Source: Pyricularia pennisetigena (taxonomy: Eukaryota > Ascomycota > Sordariomycetes > Magnaporthales > Pyriculariaceae). Taken from it: a stretch of DNA of 64,000 nt. The position numbers and the translations under genes are program-made. Positions 13,401 through 25,224 of the stretch are shown piece after piece. The notes beneath the pieces were generated by a model. That model was not told the origin of the DNA. It saw only the letters and a list, made by a program, of their open reading frames with translations, and searched no databases. Location of the stretch: the NCBI RefSeq assembly GCF_004337985.1, contig NW_021940923.1, forward strand, positions 1 to 64,000. The letters run 5' to 3'. Position 1 is the stretch's first letter, and the number at the start of each line of letters is the position of its first letter.

Positions 13401-14421
13401 TATTAAATACGTAATAGGCGTATAAAATAATTATACCTTTTATTCAAACTTTATTATTATAACCCTGCACCGTTACTATATTAAACGTTGCAATGTACGG
13501 TTCGGCGGGCAGAGGTTAGCCCTTACCAATGCGGTTAAAGGCCGTTACGAATCCGGGCTGTGTTTTGTGGGCGAGGTTTTCAATTATACGGGGTATTATT
13601 TTATATTTTAAAATTTTAACTTTTTTATAATGGAATTTAACCTTTTTTAATGCTATAAAATTATATAATAAACGGGCACCTAATGCGTAAATTATTGTTA
13701 ATTGTTAATTATACGCCACAAGGTCGCTAATTGCCGATTTTTGGTATTACCGCGACGATATAGGGAACGCGTAATATTTACCCTTAAACGTATAAAAGGA
13801 CGTAATAATAGCAGGCGTTTTTTATTTTATAAAAAACTTAAAAAATCCGTTCGGTTTTACCACGTCGCGCCTAAATTCGAATATAAGGTGGTAGCCCGCG
13901 ATAATACCAAACCCCCGCAGGGCGGTGGTCCATATAATGGTCGCCTTACGTAATACCGCCGTTTTGGCAGGGTTCGAATTATTATGTCCGGGGTATTCCG
14001 CCTATTGGGTGTAATCGTTGTCGTACCAATCGCGGTGCACATAATTTTATATTTCGTCCAGCGGTCGGTATTTGTACGTGTACTAATATATATAGGGTAT
14101 GCAGTCCTAGTCCGACGCATATACCGCGGTAGCCTTGCCGGTGCTCTTCCTGGGCGGTATAATATATATTAATATACCGGTGGTATTAAATTGTAAAACT
14201 GTATTAAATATTATATGTGGTTGCGATTATTATAACCAATTGCTTAAATGCAACGATATAATGTATATAATAACGTTTAAAATTGACGAAAATCTAATGG
14301 TCCAAAGGACGATTTGTTAATGCGACGCGCGGTAAAAAATATTAAAAAACCAAATTAATAAAATGCAAACGAAAATAGGAATAATTATATTTGTTAATAT
14401 TATAAAGTCCGCAACGTGAAA
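13400..14421. other. Degenerate spacer between SNF2 and RecQ remnants
   Basis: Mutated AT-rich DNA between the minus-strand SNF2 pseudogene and the plus-strand helicase unit. Small frames on both strands near 13,702-14,172 overlap each other and have no recognisable content. Nothing further can be supported. Confidence 0.4.
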
Positions 14422-15779
14422 GCGTGCTGGTAATATTTTTAACGGCAGGGTTTATGGATTTTATAATTTCGATTTATTAAATTTAACGCATATTAGCAGT
14501 TCGGGGTTTACAAAGTAAACAAACGTTAAAGATAAAAACGTTAAATAAAATAAAAACAGGAATTAATAATTAAACGCATATTACGAAATCGGCGATCGTG
14601 GTTTGTGCAAAAATGCAAATAAAAAGCAGAACAAAAAAATAATAGTGCGAAAAACTGCCAAAAAAGGAAAAAAAAAAGTTGTCGGGAAGGTTGGAGGGAA
14701 AAAAGGCGAGATGGCGAAAAGGCGGTTTTTATATTTTTCGGGTGGGTCCAAATCGGTAAAGTTTTTTTACCGGTATCTACCGGCGTTTGCATTCGATTTT
14801 ATATTTATAAATAAAACCTTCTTTTCGTCGCCGGTTTCGGGGTTGGGATCCCGAATTTAAATTTTTATAACCCACGGCGTTATTTAAACCGATTTTGCGA
14901 ATTCGACTTTATAATTCTGTTTTACCACGATCCGGGTCGTCGTTAAATGCGTAATACCGCCACCTATTCGCGAGGGCTACGGTTGGCGTAATTCCTCGTT
15001 TGCCCGCGACGGCGAAATCGGCGATTAATATCCGGTGGTATTAATATTAGGCTTTTAAACGGCTAATATTTGGACCCACAATTGCGGTTTGCGTTTATTA
15101 ACGAATAACGTCGAAAAAAAGTTAACGTGTGCGGGGTTTTAATGGGTCGATCGCGTACGTAACCGCGGTGTTACAACGATTTCGTTTATGCGTATATACT
15201 ACGATCGCCAAAATCGTAAAATTAATATATTTTTTTATCGACGTTTACGTTTTTCACCTTGCTATATTTTAATTTATTTTAATATCTTTTACTATTTTAT
15301 TTTAATTGTTTTTTCGTTATTTAATTTTATAAATTAGCGGAGCGTGGGAATTTCGGTATTTTGGGAAAAAAGTCCATTTTTTCGAATCCGGGTGCTGGTA
15401 AAATTATTATAGTGCTACCAATTATATCGATAAAGCGTTTTTATATATTGGTAACGGTTTAAATACTGCGAATTTGGCGTTCCGTTTTCGTATTATTTAA
15501 TTTTGTAAAATTCCGGATTGCCGGTGGTTAACCATAGGCGCCTATGGCGTGGTGCGATTTTAGGTTCCGTATTTAAGGGGTTATTGCGTCGTTCCGGCGT
15601 ATTAAATAAGCCGCGTAATTTTACCGATATAAACGATTAGTTTTATTTATACGATAGGTTTCGTTACGTATAATACCGCCCCACACAAAATTGGATACCC
15701 TTTTTCGCCTTTTACGTAGCTATACATTTCGACAAATATCCGTTTTATACCGGCACCTCCGAAACGTTTGCCGCGATAA

Positions 15780-18700
15780 AACGTAACGTGGCGCAACGCC
15801 TCGGTCCGCTACCAACGGTGGCCAAAAATATAAATTTAACCAAATTCGTACCGCTGGCGACGCGCGAAAAAATATACGACTTAACCGTTATTTTACCGAC
15901 GTTCGACGGTTTTAAATACATAATAACGGTAAAATTTAAAAATATTCCGTATAATTATTTATTCCGGGATAAAAAACGCTTTAGGATCCATTTTAATAAT
16001 AATTACGAACGGGCGGGCAATTACGAAAAAATATTGGTATAAAAAATAAAAATGGGGTCGAAAACGTGGGGTTTTATCCGGGTTAGGGAACGCGTGGAAC
16101 TGGCGGAAAGCGAATTTTTAACGGTTATAATGGCGCGGGTTTACGGGGGCGGCGACGAAAATACCGCGGGCGACGAGCAGGTTAAAATAAACGATTATAA
16201 AATGGGCCCGAACCCGTTATTGGATTTAATGGGTTTCGAAAAAACGTTCGCGGGCAAAGGCGTTGTTTTAAACCGGATCGCATCCCTACTGGGGACGGGA
16301 CGACACAACGCGGCGCTAATTCCGGCGTTCGCCGGCTTCGACCGGTTAATGGGCAGGTTATTGGTTAATATACGCGACGAAAACCACCTGGTCCTCCAAT
16401 ATTTAAACCGCCGAAATTAATCCGAAAAGTCGACGGGTACGTTTTCGGTTATTATAAATACCAATACCGTTTCCAAATATTTTAAACATTAGTACGATAT
16501 ATTCCGATTCGTGGCGGAGGCGGTAAAAACGGGAAAAGAATCCGCGTACGGTTACAAATTGTCGGCGTTTAAACGCGCCGCATATAAAACGGTGGTCGCC
16601 GCGGGCGCAATTAATATTATAAACGATAATATTAATAACGGGTTCGTATACGGGCTCGTAAACGTTATATTATATCGCAAATTCACGGGATTAAAATAGC
16701 GAACCGTCGTACCGTTCCACTCCGCTATCGCGGCCGTTCGACGTAACGGCAGGGGATAATACGAGGCGCATAATTACGGATATCCATTAAACGGCGTAAT
16801 TAAAATAACCTTATATATAATATACGTTATAACGTCCCGATAACCGCGCGCGGCTCCTACCGGCGGGCACGATTAAAATACGTCGAATATAATATTTTCG
16901 ATACGTACGTTAATTGCGTTTCGAAGTTACCGATGGACCGTATTAACTTTAAAATTTAAAGCTATTTTGCGAGTTCGGCGATCGTAATTTCGGCGATTAG
17001 GGAATTGGTAATATATATAATATCGTCGTAACGATTTATACCGTGCGCCAGCTAACGTAATTATCGCGTAAATTCGAATATAATTAATAAAAATAACGAT
17101 ATTGGTAAATATCGCTGCGATCCGGCGACGTGGCGAAATTAACGATACGTGTAGGATTATCACCGGGTTAGGTAACATGGTTAATTAAAAAAATAAATTC
17201 GGTTATTTGCTTAAATGCGATTATCGCCCACAATACCGTTTTATCGTGGGCGTTTTCTGCATAATTAAAATTAACGGACCTAAAAAAAAACGCCGAACGG
17301 GAGGTTAAAGTATTTTGGACGGGCGATAACGATAATAAATTGGTAACGTTTAATAACCGCGTAATTTTAACCCATATACGCAAATTATGCGGTAACGTTT
17401 TCCAAACGCTCCGGTTTTATTTCGAAAATTTAATATTTATCGGCCGTAAATTTTCCCTCGAAAAAATACTAAACGATAAAATGCCGGACCCGTCGAAGGT
17501 TTTCGACGACAGGACGAACGATTTACCTCGGTAGCACGCCCTCGATATACGAAAAAACCACGAATAAATTATTCGCGTTCGGATATATTTGGTCGAAACG
17601 ATAAACGGAAACGACGCTTTACGCTCGAAATGGAGGGCCGGCCTGTCGATTTCGTTAAACGAAATGTCCGCCTGGTTAAAATTGTATAAAAAATTTATCG
17701 AATGCTGGGTTTACGTGCTTTATTTAACGGGCGGACAAATACCCAAACGTACGGAAATATACGGGTTATAATTTAAAAACGGCGAACGGAACGGTTAACG
17801 CAACGTATTTTATTATAAAAGGTTATTGGCGGTTAAATACGTTTGGACTAAAATATATCGTAGCGGGCGATTTAGGAAGGCCGTATAACGGTTTTATACG
17901 CGTAAAACCGCGTAATTATTTGCGGCGTGGACGTCCGTAATCGTTCCGTTTGCGGAAATATGCGAAAAGTTATTAAGCGGTAAAAGGAAGACCAATTCCC
18001 ACGTATGCAATTATAACGTAATTGGGCAACCGTGCCCCGTAAACGACGAATATTTAACGAAAATAGTAAAGGACGGTACCGCCGTTTGCACCAATGGCGC
18101 GCTAAATATATAATAATTTCGTCACGTTACCAAAACGTAAATTAAACGTTTTATTACAATCGAAAACGCATCTTTTCCGAAAAATGCCCACGCGCTGGCC
18201 GAAAAACAAAGCGGTTACATTTACGAAACGGCCGTTAACGTATACGCGCGGAAAAAGGATAGCGGTACGCGGTTCGACGATTTTTTCCAAATATCGCTCA
18301 ATTACCACGAGTTTTTCGGTATCGGCGCGACCGGTAAAATCCATTTATCCATTACTAACGAAAACGTTAATAACTAAACAATTATACAATTTTACCGCCA
18401 ATTTATAATTAATAAACGGGTTATCGACGACGACGTAATATAAATTGTGCTCGAATCGGGTGCAAAACTGCTACCGTGGCAATAGGATATATTAACGGCC
18501 GCAACCAATTCGAAAAGGAAAACGTTAATTAAAACGCCGATAGGTGGTGGGAAATCGTTAATATTTATATTACCTGCGGTCGCGAGCAGGACGGGTATTA
18601 TAATATTCGTGCAACCGCTCCGGGCCCTGCAAAACAATACCGCCAAACGCCTCGCCGCGGCAGGTATTACCTACCATATATAGCGCAACGCGATTACGCC

Positions 18701-20682
18701 CGAATCCCCGAAAAACGTGGTTTTCGTAACGCCAAAGGCTATAGGTACAGTATCGTGGAAATCGTGGGCCGCGGTCGCCCGTGCGGACAAATTAATCGAC
18801 AGGATCGTTATCGATAAAATGCATAACGTATTAACGTTAAACGCCTTTAAAACGGCCATAGGTCGATTGGGCGGCGCCACTCGTTTCTTATCCTCCAAAC
18901 TAATTATATTTACCGGTTTTTTACCGAAATCCAAATCGGGTAAACTGTTTAAAACAATAAACCTAAACGGTTTAAAAGTGGAACAAATGTGGGTTCCGAA
19001 TAACCGTCCTAACCTGCGTTACGAATATATACAAACGTTCACAAATAATATATATACCGTTTTAAAAAATATATCGAAACGTTTAAATTTGGGTAAAAAT
19101 ATAATATATACGATTAAGAAAAACGATTGCACGACGTACGCCGATATGTTTGGCGTAAACGCCTACCATTTGGGCGACGTTAACCCGGCGGCCGTCGATA
19201 AATAACGCGAATTTGGGGGTTTTTTGGTCGCAATTACCGCGTTTAACGAAAGGGTTAATATCCTGGACGTCCGCCTGGTCGTATACGTCGGGGCCTGGTT
19301 TTTGGACTTTTTAATATAAAAATAGGGTAGGGTTGGAAGGGATCGGAACCCGGCGACCTGCGTATTTATCGATTTAAAATTGCAAATTCGCGACAAATAC
19401 CTCGCCGAATTTGGCCGTTCCGAATATATCCGGGAATTCTTTAACCGCCATTTTAACGATAAAAACGCCAAATGCGGGTACGGTAACGTTAAATATAATT
19501 AATATTAACCGGGAGTAAAAATTTTTAACAATGTATAAAAAAACACAGGTAAATATACTACGGGTGTATAACCGCCGTAATCGACGGTGCGGTTTACGTT
19601 TGCGGGTAAATGCTAATTTTTGGGTAATTATAGTAATATTAAAATATGCAGCCCCTATAACGCCTGCGGCGAGGTACGGGGCGAAAAGGCCTTTAAAAAG
19701 GAATAAATACCTGCCTTCCAAACGGATATATTTATCGACCTTTACTTCGAACTTTTTTATAAACGAGGACGGGTTAACAACTATACGATAATATACCGCG
19801 CGAATTGCGGGACTGTCGTCCCCGGAATACGTTACGCCGACGTATTCGACGAACGCAATCTTTAAGTTTTTAATTTTTCCCGTTATATCGGATTTTATTT
19901 TACGATTGTCCGGACGCCCCGGTGATCCATTGTCCAGGATTTCGCAGGTTGCAATCAGTTTTACTCCCGGTTTTAATAATTACGTAAAACAAAACGTTAA
20001 TATCGACGCTGCTTTTTCGGTTTATAATAAAATTAAAAATCGTATTATCGTTACCGTGCAAACGTTGGCCGACCTACTGGACCGCCATTTCGGGGGCGGC
20101 GTCGACGGAAAAAACTGTGCATTTTGCTTATTAATTGGGCGCGGTACCCTAAAGCATCGGGTTATCGATTGCACCGAAAAAACTACTTTAAATGGGTAAA
20201 TAGTGCTTTACGCTAAACACGGGGTTGGAAATGTGCAAAACATAATAAAAAATAAAATATCGCGCGCCGGTTTTAAAAAATACAGCTGCTATTTTATATG
20301 CTATTTACCGCAATATTTGGATTTTAGTGCGAATGGATAATACGAATATCGTGCTGGTTTTGGCAACGCGTAATATAAACGACCTAATAGGTAATACAAA
20401 TACGGATACGCTTTTAAAAATATCTTATCCAGCATATTTATGGCGTATCCTACCGTGTTTACCAATTTGGCGCGGGAATTTAGTGGCGATAACGTTACCC
20501 GGGATTTACCGGATATGGAAAAAAGTTTAATGCTAAATATTATGGAAAAAGGTAATGGGGGTGCGTGGATCCGGAAAAAAATAAAGTTTAAAAACGGGTT
20601 TAACGCGATTAACCTTTTTATAATTACCGCGCTGTATATCCATTATATAATGGATTAAAACATGGTTTTTAAACAATATTAG
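15780..20682 (+). pseudogene. TLH: Telomere-linked RecQ-type helicase, copy A (RIP-inactivated)
   Basis: The helicase core at about 18,480-19,480 shows TPIGGGKS (Walker A, 18,534-18,557), motif Ia VQPLRALQNNTAKRL, VFVTPKAIGTVSW, a DExH box altered to DKMH (18,813), IIFTGFLPKS, IIYTIKKNDCTTYADM, then LVAITAFNERVNILDVRLV and GRVGRDRNPATC. This is the RecQ family order through motif VI. The C-terminus has cysteine/histidine pairs (CAFCLLIGRGTLKHRVIDC; YSCYFICYLPQYLDF), as in telomere-linked helicases of Magnaporthe and other fungi. The N-terminal part (15,788-16,700) is an open but unrecognised segment, KTWGFIRVRERVELAE onward. The phase changes twice (16.7-17.3 kb and 19.2-19.9 kb), as in the other copies. 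Many CAA/CAG/TGG codons are now stops. In Schizosaccharomyces, Ustilago and Magnaporthe such genes sit next to telomeres; the exact role is unsettled. Confidence 0.88.
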
Positions 20683-22190
20683 GGATAAAGAGTTCGTCCA
20701 ATTATTTTTATCGTTAAAAATTGGAATGGTTGGACGGGTCGGGATATTATAAAAATTTTTGGACGCACTTTAAAAATTAGTTAATTATGTTAAAACAGGA
20801 TAAAAATCCGTATTAGCGTTACGTAAGATTTAAATTTAATTTAAATAGTATTTAAATAAACACTTTTTAAATTTGCAAAATAAATGCGGAATCGTTTAAT
20901 ATTTAACATTTTTTTTTTTAAACACTCGATAATTTTTTTTTGTTTACGCTGGTTATTTATTTGCATAAAATTAACGATACCACCCGAAAGCGAATTTACG
21001 TTATATTTACTATTTTGCGTTACGCAGGCAATAAAGGCGGCATTGGTTTAACGTAATTTGGCCGGGTATGGAAATGTCGCCATATCCGCAAATTGGAATT
21101 AATTTACGTATAAATGGTTTTACTATAACCCATTAAACTGTATAGCGTTGGACGCATTTCGTGTTTAAACATTTATAATATTAGGGAATTTACCTAATAA
21201 TTTTATTGGTATGGGGAATTTATACAATGCGTGCGGTATATAAGGTTTTGTGCTAATTACGGTTAAAATACAAGGTTAACGTCGCGATTATTAATAAATT
21301 AAAATTTTTTATTATAAATAAAAATGTTCGGCAATTAGGAATATAGGGGATATAATTGCTATAACACCTATATTTTACTATTAAAGCGGCGATTTTTATA
21401 AAAATAAAATTATATATGCTATATACATGCGGGGGATTTTTGGGTTATAAATGGAAAAAATCCTGTCACATACAATAATACGATAACGCGAAATACGGCG
21501 TATTTTGGAAAAGGGTAACGTAAATAAATGTTAAACGGTATAACCTGGGGATTAAAAACAACGCCTGCTATACCTCTGGTTTACTGGGTTAATTGTAATC
21601 GTATAGGGGTTTGTAAGCAGTTAATATATGTATAGCAATATGTGGAAAATAAAAAAAATATATTAAATTATAAAAAATTGAAACCTATATGTAAATCGTG
21701 TAATTTTTAACGTATCATTTATCTAACCTTATAAAGGCCGCGGTGGTCGACATATTACGATATTTTACGGTATACGTATAAATTAAAATTTTAGTGCGTA
21801 TATAATATGGTTTCGTAATGGGCGACAATGGGGATATCGTTTTTTAAAAATGCATGTTAATCCAACGGTTGAATGCGCCGTTATATTAATAACTCGGACG
21901 GTATCGAATATAATATGTTTTACAATATTTATAATATTTAACTAACGTTATAAACGTCGCGATATTTATAATATTAAATAAACGTAGGGCGGGTGGAGGT
22001 ATTACCATCTCGTCGGGTATACGGCATATTAATAAAATGGGTGGGGTTGGAAATTGTTTATAATATGGTGCGTATAATATTAATCCAATTTTATAAGCGT
22101 TTGGACGTTCGTAAAATTGGGTAACGGTACGGTATATGGATATACGGTAACGTCGGCTGGTTAATGGCGTGGGTTGGGAAAATGCGGTAA
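20683..22190. other. 3' flank of unit A, non-coding
   Basis: AT-rich DNA conserved in order in units A, B, C and partly D, with short homopolymers near 20,910-20,940. No supported gene. Confidence 0.6.
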
Positions 22191-22475
22191 ATAAAAGGGA
22201 GGTAAATCCACCGGTTAATATGTAAATGCACATAAAAAGGGATGTAAATCCACCCGCTAACATGTAAATCCATATAAAATAAAATGTAAATCCACCCGCT
22301 AATATGTAAATCCATATGGGAAAAAATGTAAATCCACCCGCTAACATGTAAATCCATATGGGAAAAAATGTAAATCCACCCGCTAATATATAAATCCACA
22401 TGGGATGGGATGTAAATCCACCCGTTAACATGTAAATCCAAATAGGATGGGATGTAAATCATTAATTTAAAATGT
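22190..22475. repeat. 42-bp minisatellite of unit A
   Basis: About six units of 42 bp. Each is made of two 21-bp halves that both begin TGTAAATCCA: one continues CCCGCTAAYA, the other TATGGGAAAA or similar. Because 42 is a multiple of three, long spurious frames rich in GWIYI or LAGGFT run through it on the minus strand. Confidence 0.95.
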
Positions 22476-22581
22476 AAATCCAAATGGGTTAACCACACTA
22501 GCCAAATTGGGTTAGATTTGGGGATATGCGGCAAAACAAAACACGTTGACTTATATATGTAAATCACCGTACATAGAATAT

Positions 22582-24783
22582 AAGGCTCCAGGCCTTAGCG
22601 GGTGGATTAAACCTTTGTTAGATGCAGTTATTAAAACTCTTGAAAAAAGTAACGCAAATAACAACACAAATAATAACAACGGAAACAACAACGAAAATAA
22701 CGTCCTTTCAGCTTTACGATTTTTAGCGGATATAATTCGTCAAAAGTCAGCCCCGGGCCAGGACCTACTTTGTGCATCACGACTTATAAACCTTAGTAAG
22801 CCAGACGGAGGTATCCGCCCGATTGCTGTTAGAGATTTAATATATAAAGTAGTTTTTAAAGCTATTTTATCAATTTTATATAAACCCGGCTGTTTATTAC
22901 TTTTCCAACTAGGGGTAAACAGCCCAAGGGCCGTGGAACCGGCTATTTACACCCTCGAAGAAGCTATTATGGGACGTAATAGTAACGATATAAAAACAGT
23001 TATTTCCCTGGATTTAGAAAACGCTTTTAATAGCGTATCCAGGGCTGCAATAGCCTCTTCAGTAGCCAGATTTGCACCCACTTTTTACCGGTCTACCTAT
23101 TGGGCTTACAACCAACCTTCGATTTTAATAACGGAAAACGGATCCATGCTAGCCTCTGCATAAGGTATACGATAGGGGGACCTTTTAGGACCGCTTTTAT
23201 TTAGCCTCGCTTTCAGGCCGACTTTAAAAACGATCCAGAAAACCATCCCAGACGTATGTATAGCGGTTTATTTGGACGACGTATACATTTTATTTAAAAC
23301 GCCAAATATTTTAAATAAAATTTCCGGTATTATTAAAAATAGCCCTTTTACCCTCAACAACGCCAAATTTACAGAAAAAAGTATCGAAAATTTAAAAATT
23401 AACGGGTTGCAAACTTTGGGTTTATTTATTGGACCTACGCATTTACGAAAAGAATTTTTACAAAATAAAATCGAAAAATTCGAAACGGCCGTCAATTCAC
23501 TTTACAAATTACCTAAATAATACGGACTTTTATTATTGCGTAAAAGTACCCAGTTATTATTACGGCATTTGTTACGCACTTTAAATTCTGAAGATTTATG
23601 GGAATTGTGGGAAAAAGTCGACAAATTATTAACGGACTTCGTTATTAATTTAACTGATAAAAGTCGTATTAACGAATATATTATACCGTTAATTACATTA
23701 CCTATAAAAGATGGAGGATTTGGTTTACTTCGATACAACGGTATCGCTTCAGATATATACGATGCAGCAAAAATTTCAGCAACAAAAATATGCCGGCAAA
23801 TTCAACGAATACCCAATTTTGTTCGCATAGACCACGGGCTAACAGCAACGGAAATTTTAGAGCTTTTATATAAAGGTGTATTAGCTGACTGCAAAAACGA
23901 CCTTTCCACCACCCAACGCAACGCTTTAACAGAAAACGCCAGTTATTTAGGCCGTAAATGGTTAAATATTTTACCCATTCAAAAATCAAATCGATTAACG
24001 GATATAAAAATCGCCGAAGCCGTTCGTATAAGGTTATTAGCACCGGCTAAATCGTTAAATTACCCCTGCGGTTATTGCGGTAATTTAACGAATATCGGCC
24101 ACGAGGACGTCTATAAAGGAGCTTTGCGTAAAGAAACAGCCCGCCACGAATATATAAAACACGCATTTATTCGAGCTTTATCCATTAAACCCGAACTGCA
24201 CGTCGAAAAGGAGCCAGATTTAAAACACCTCGACCCTAGTATTAACAACGGAATCAACAACGAAATTAACACCGAAATCAACACCGAAATCAACAACGAA
24301 ATTAACAACGGAAATAATATTAACCCCGGAATTAATATTAACGATAACGAAGTTAGCCCTACCTTTGACGGCCCTGTAGCCCCCGGAAGCCTTCCAACAA
24401 CCCCTATTCGCTCCGGTACACGCAGGGACCCCAACGGGTCCAGGGCAGACTTTGCGGTTATTAACGGAATTTCTAAATATTATTACGACGTACAAATCGT
24501 AGCAATAAATAAAGATTCCGCTAATATAGACCCGTTTAAAACACTAACGGATGCAGCTAATAAAAAGCGGCGAAAATACCATTTTCTGGATCCACATTTT
24601 CACCCATTAATTATTAGTGTAGGTGGACTTATGGAAAAACGCACCGCCCAATCTTATAAACAACTGCAGAAATTAGTGGGTCCCGTTGCAGCCCATTGGC
24701 TAAATACCTCGATTTCGTTGGCTTTATTACGGTTTAGAACAGCGGCTGCAACATCGATAGCCAAAGACCTACCTCGACGAATC

Positions 24784-24786
<3 letters not shown>
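22582..24786 (+). pseudogene. Reverse transcriptase/endonuclease ORF, LINE copy 1
   Basis: One continuous frame broken by TAA at 23,161, TAG at 23,173 and TAA at 23,518. Copy 2 has CAA, CAG and CAA at these sites, so all three are C-to-T at CA. Reverse transcriptase motifs: SKPDGGIRPIAVRDLIYK, DLENAFNSVSRAA (first catalytic Asp) and YLDDVYIL. After the thumb region comes a Cys/His motif PCGYCGNLTNIGHEDVYKG, in which the last Cys is Tyr here and Cys in copy 2. Then a restriction-like endonuclease: RADFAV, YYYDVQIV and NKKRRKYHF (about 24,440-24,590). The frame ends at a natural-looking stop at 24,784. This domain set is typical of CRE/R2-type LINEs, including MoTeR1. An Asn-rich stretch (22,650-22,700) and a repeated EINT/EINN tract (24,240-24,320) are unusual. 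Confidence 0.9.
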
Positions 24787-24816
<30 letters not shown>

Positions 24817-25203
24817 CGGTTTTATTCGCTAAGCAATCCACGTTTACCACCGTTGTTATACACCCTCGTTAAGCATTTTTCCTTTGTTCGTGATTTTTAA
24901 TTTTATTTTTATCTTTACTTTTATTTTCTTTTATATTTATTTGTATTTTTATTTTACTTTTACTTTTATTTTTCTTTTGTGTTTTGTTTTTTACTTTTTT
25001 ACTTTTTACTTTTTTACTTTTTCTTTCGTTTTGCTTCTGCTTTTACTTGGTATTTACCTGGCTTTTTTTATTTAAATGCTCGTTTACTTGTTTGCTTGTT
25101 TGGTTTTTATTTCTCGCTTGCTTTTATACCTTATTTTATTTTTATGCCACCTTTAGATAAAACAACATAGCAAATAACTTAAAAGTTAAATAAACGCGAA
25201 TTA
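24787..25203 (+). other. 3' untranslated region of LINE copy 1
   Basis: A poly-T run, then about 250 bases of (C)TTTTA-type pyrimidine-rich sequence. The unique terminus TAGATAAAACAACATAGCAA is shared exactly with copy 2. Confidence 0.8.
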
Positions 25204-25224
25204 AAACCCTAACCCTAACCCTAA
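25204..25224. repeat. Interstitial telomere repeat between LINE copies
   Basis: About three and a half CCCTAA units between the 3' end of LINE copy 1 and the 5' boundary of copy 2, in the same orientation as the terminal telomere. Confidence 0.97.

Larger units (their letters stand above)
14422..22585 (+). repeat. Subtelomeric RecQ-helicase unit A (full length, 8.16 kb)
   Basis: A segmental repeat present four times in the window (A, B, C, D). Unit A starts at GCGTGCTGGTAAT, which matches the start of unit C at 35,337, and ends at TACATAGAATATAAGG. Order inside: about 1.35 kb mutated leader, RecQ-like pseudogene, about 1.5 kb AT-rich 3' flank, and a 42-bp minisatellite with a short tail. Differences between copies are almost all transitions. 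A is the most distal copy and abuts a truncated LINE at its right end. Confidence 0.9.
22582..25203 (+). mobile_element. Telomeric non-LTR retrotransposon, copy 1 (5'-truncated)
   Basis: This copy matches copy 2 from about 26,070 to 28,686 at high identity. Its 5' end is cut at AAGGCTCCAGG, directly against the end of helicase unit A. After the reading frame come a run of about 31 T (from 24,787), a pyrimidine-rich 3' region, and the terminus GCGAATTAA followed by CCCTAA repeats. Sense strand equals telomere C-strand, so the 3' end points to the centromere. That is the orientation expected if the G-strand 3' end primed reverse transcription, as for MoTeR elements and Drosophila telomeric elements. 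Confidence 0.9.

Noticed and set aside
1..14421. A Starship-type giant element spanning the left arm
   Set aside because: No tyrosine-recombinase (DUF3435) frame or defined ends are visible, so the idea has no direct support.
18102..18344. Minus-strand frame of 80 codons conserved in all helicase copies (also 30,874-31,116 and 39,009-39,251)
   Set aside because: Antisense shadow of the helicase pre-core region. It is conserved only because the plus-strand gene is.
22190..22475. CRISPR-like regular repeats
   Set aside because: The repeats are contiguous with no unique spacers, and the genome is eukaryotic.
21886..22567. Long minus-strand frames with repeated GWIYI or LAGGFT (also at 34,826-35,183, 43,898-44,119 and 44,740-45,211)
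   Set aside because: They are translations of the 42-bp minisatellite, whose length is a multiple of three. No start context, and not conserved as protein.
24884..25170. Phe/Tyr-rich frames after the LINE gene (also 28,367-28,645)
   Set aside because: Translations of the pyrimidine-rich LINE 3' region.
25204..25224. Telomerase RNA template
   Set aside because: The CCCTAA strings are tandem and sit exactly at LINE borders, which explains them as telomere remnants.
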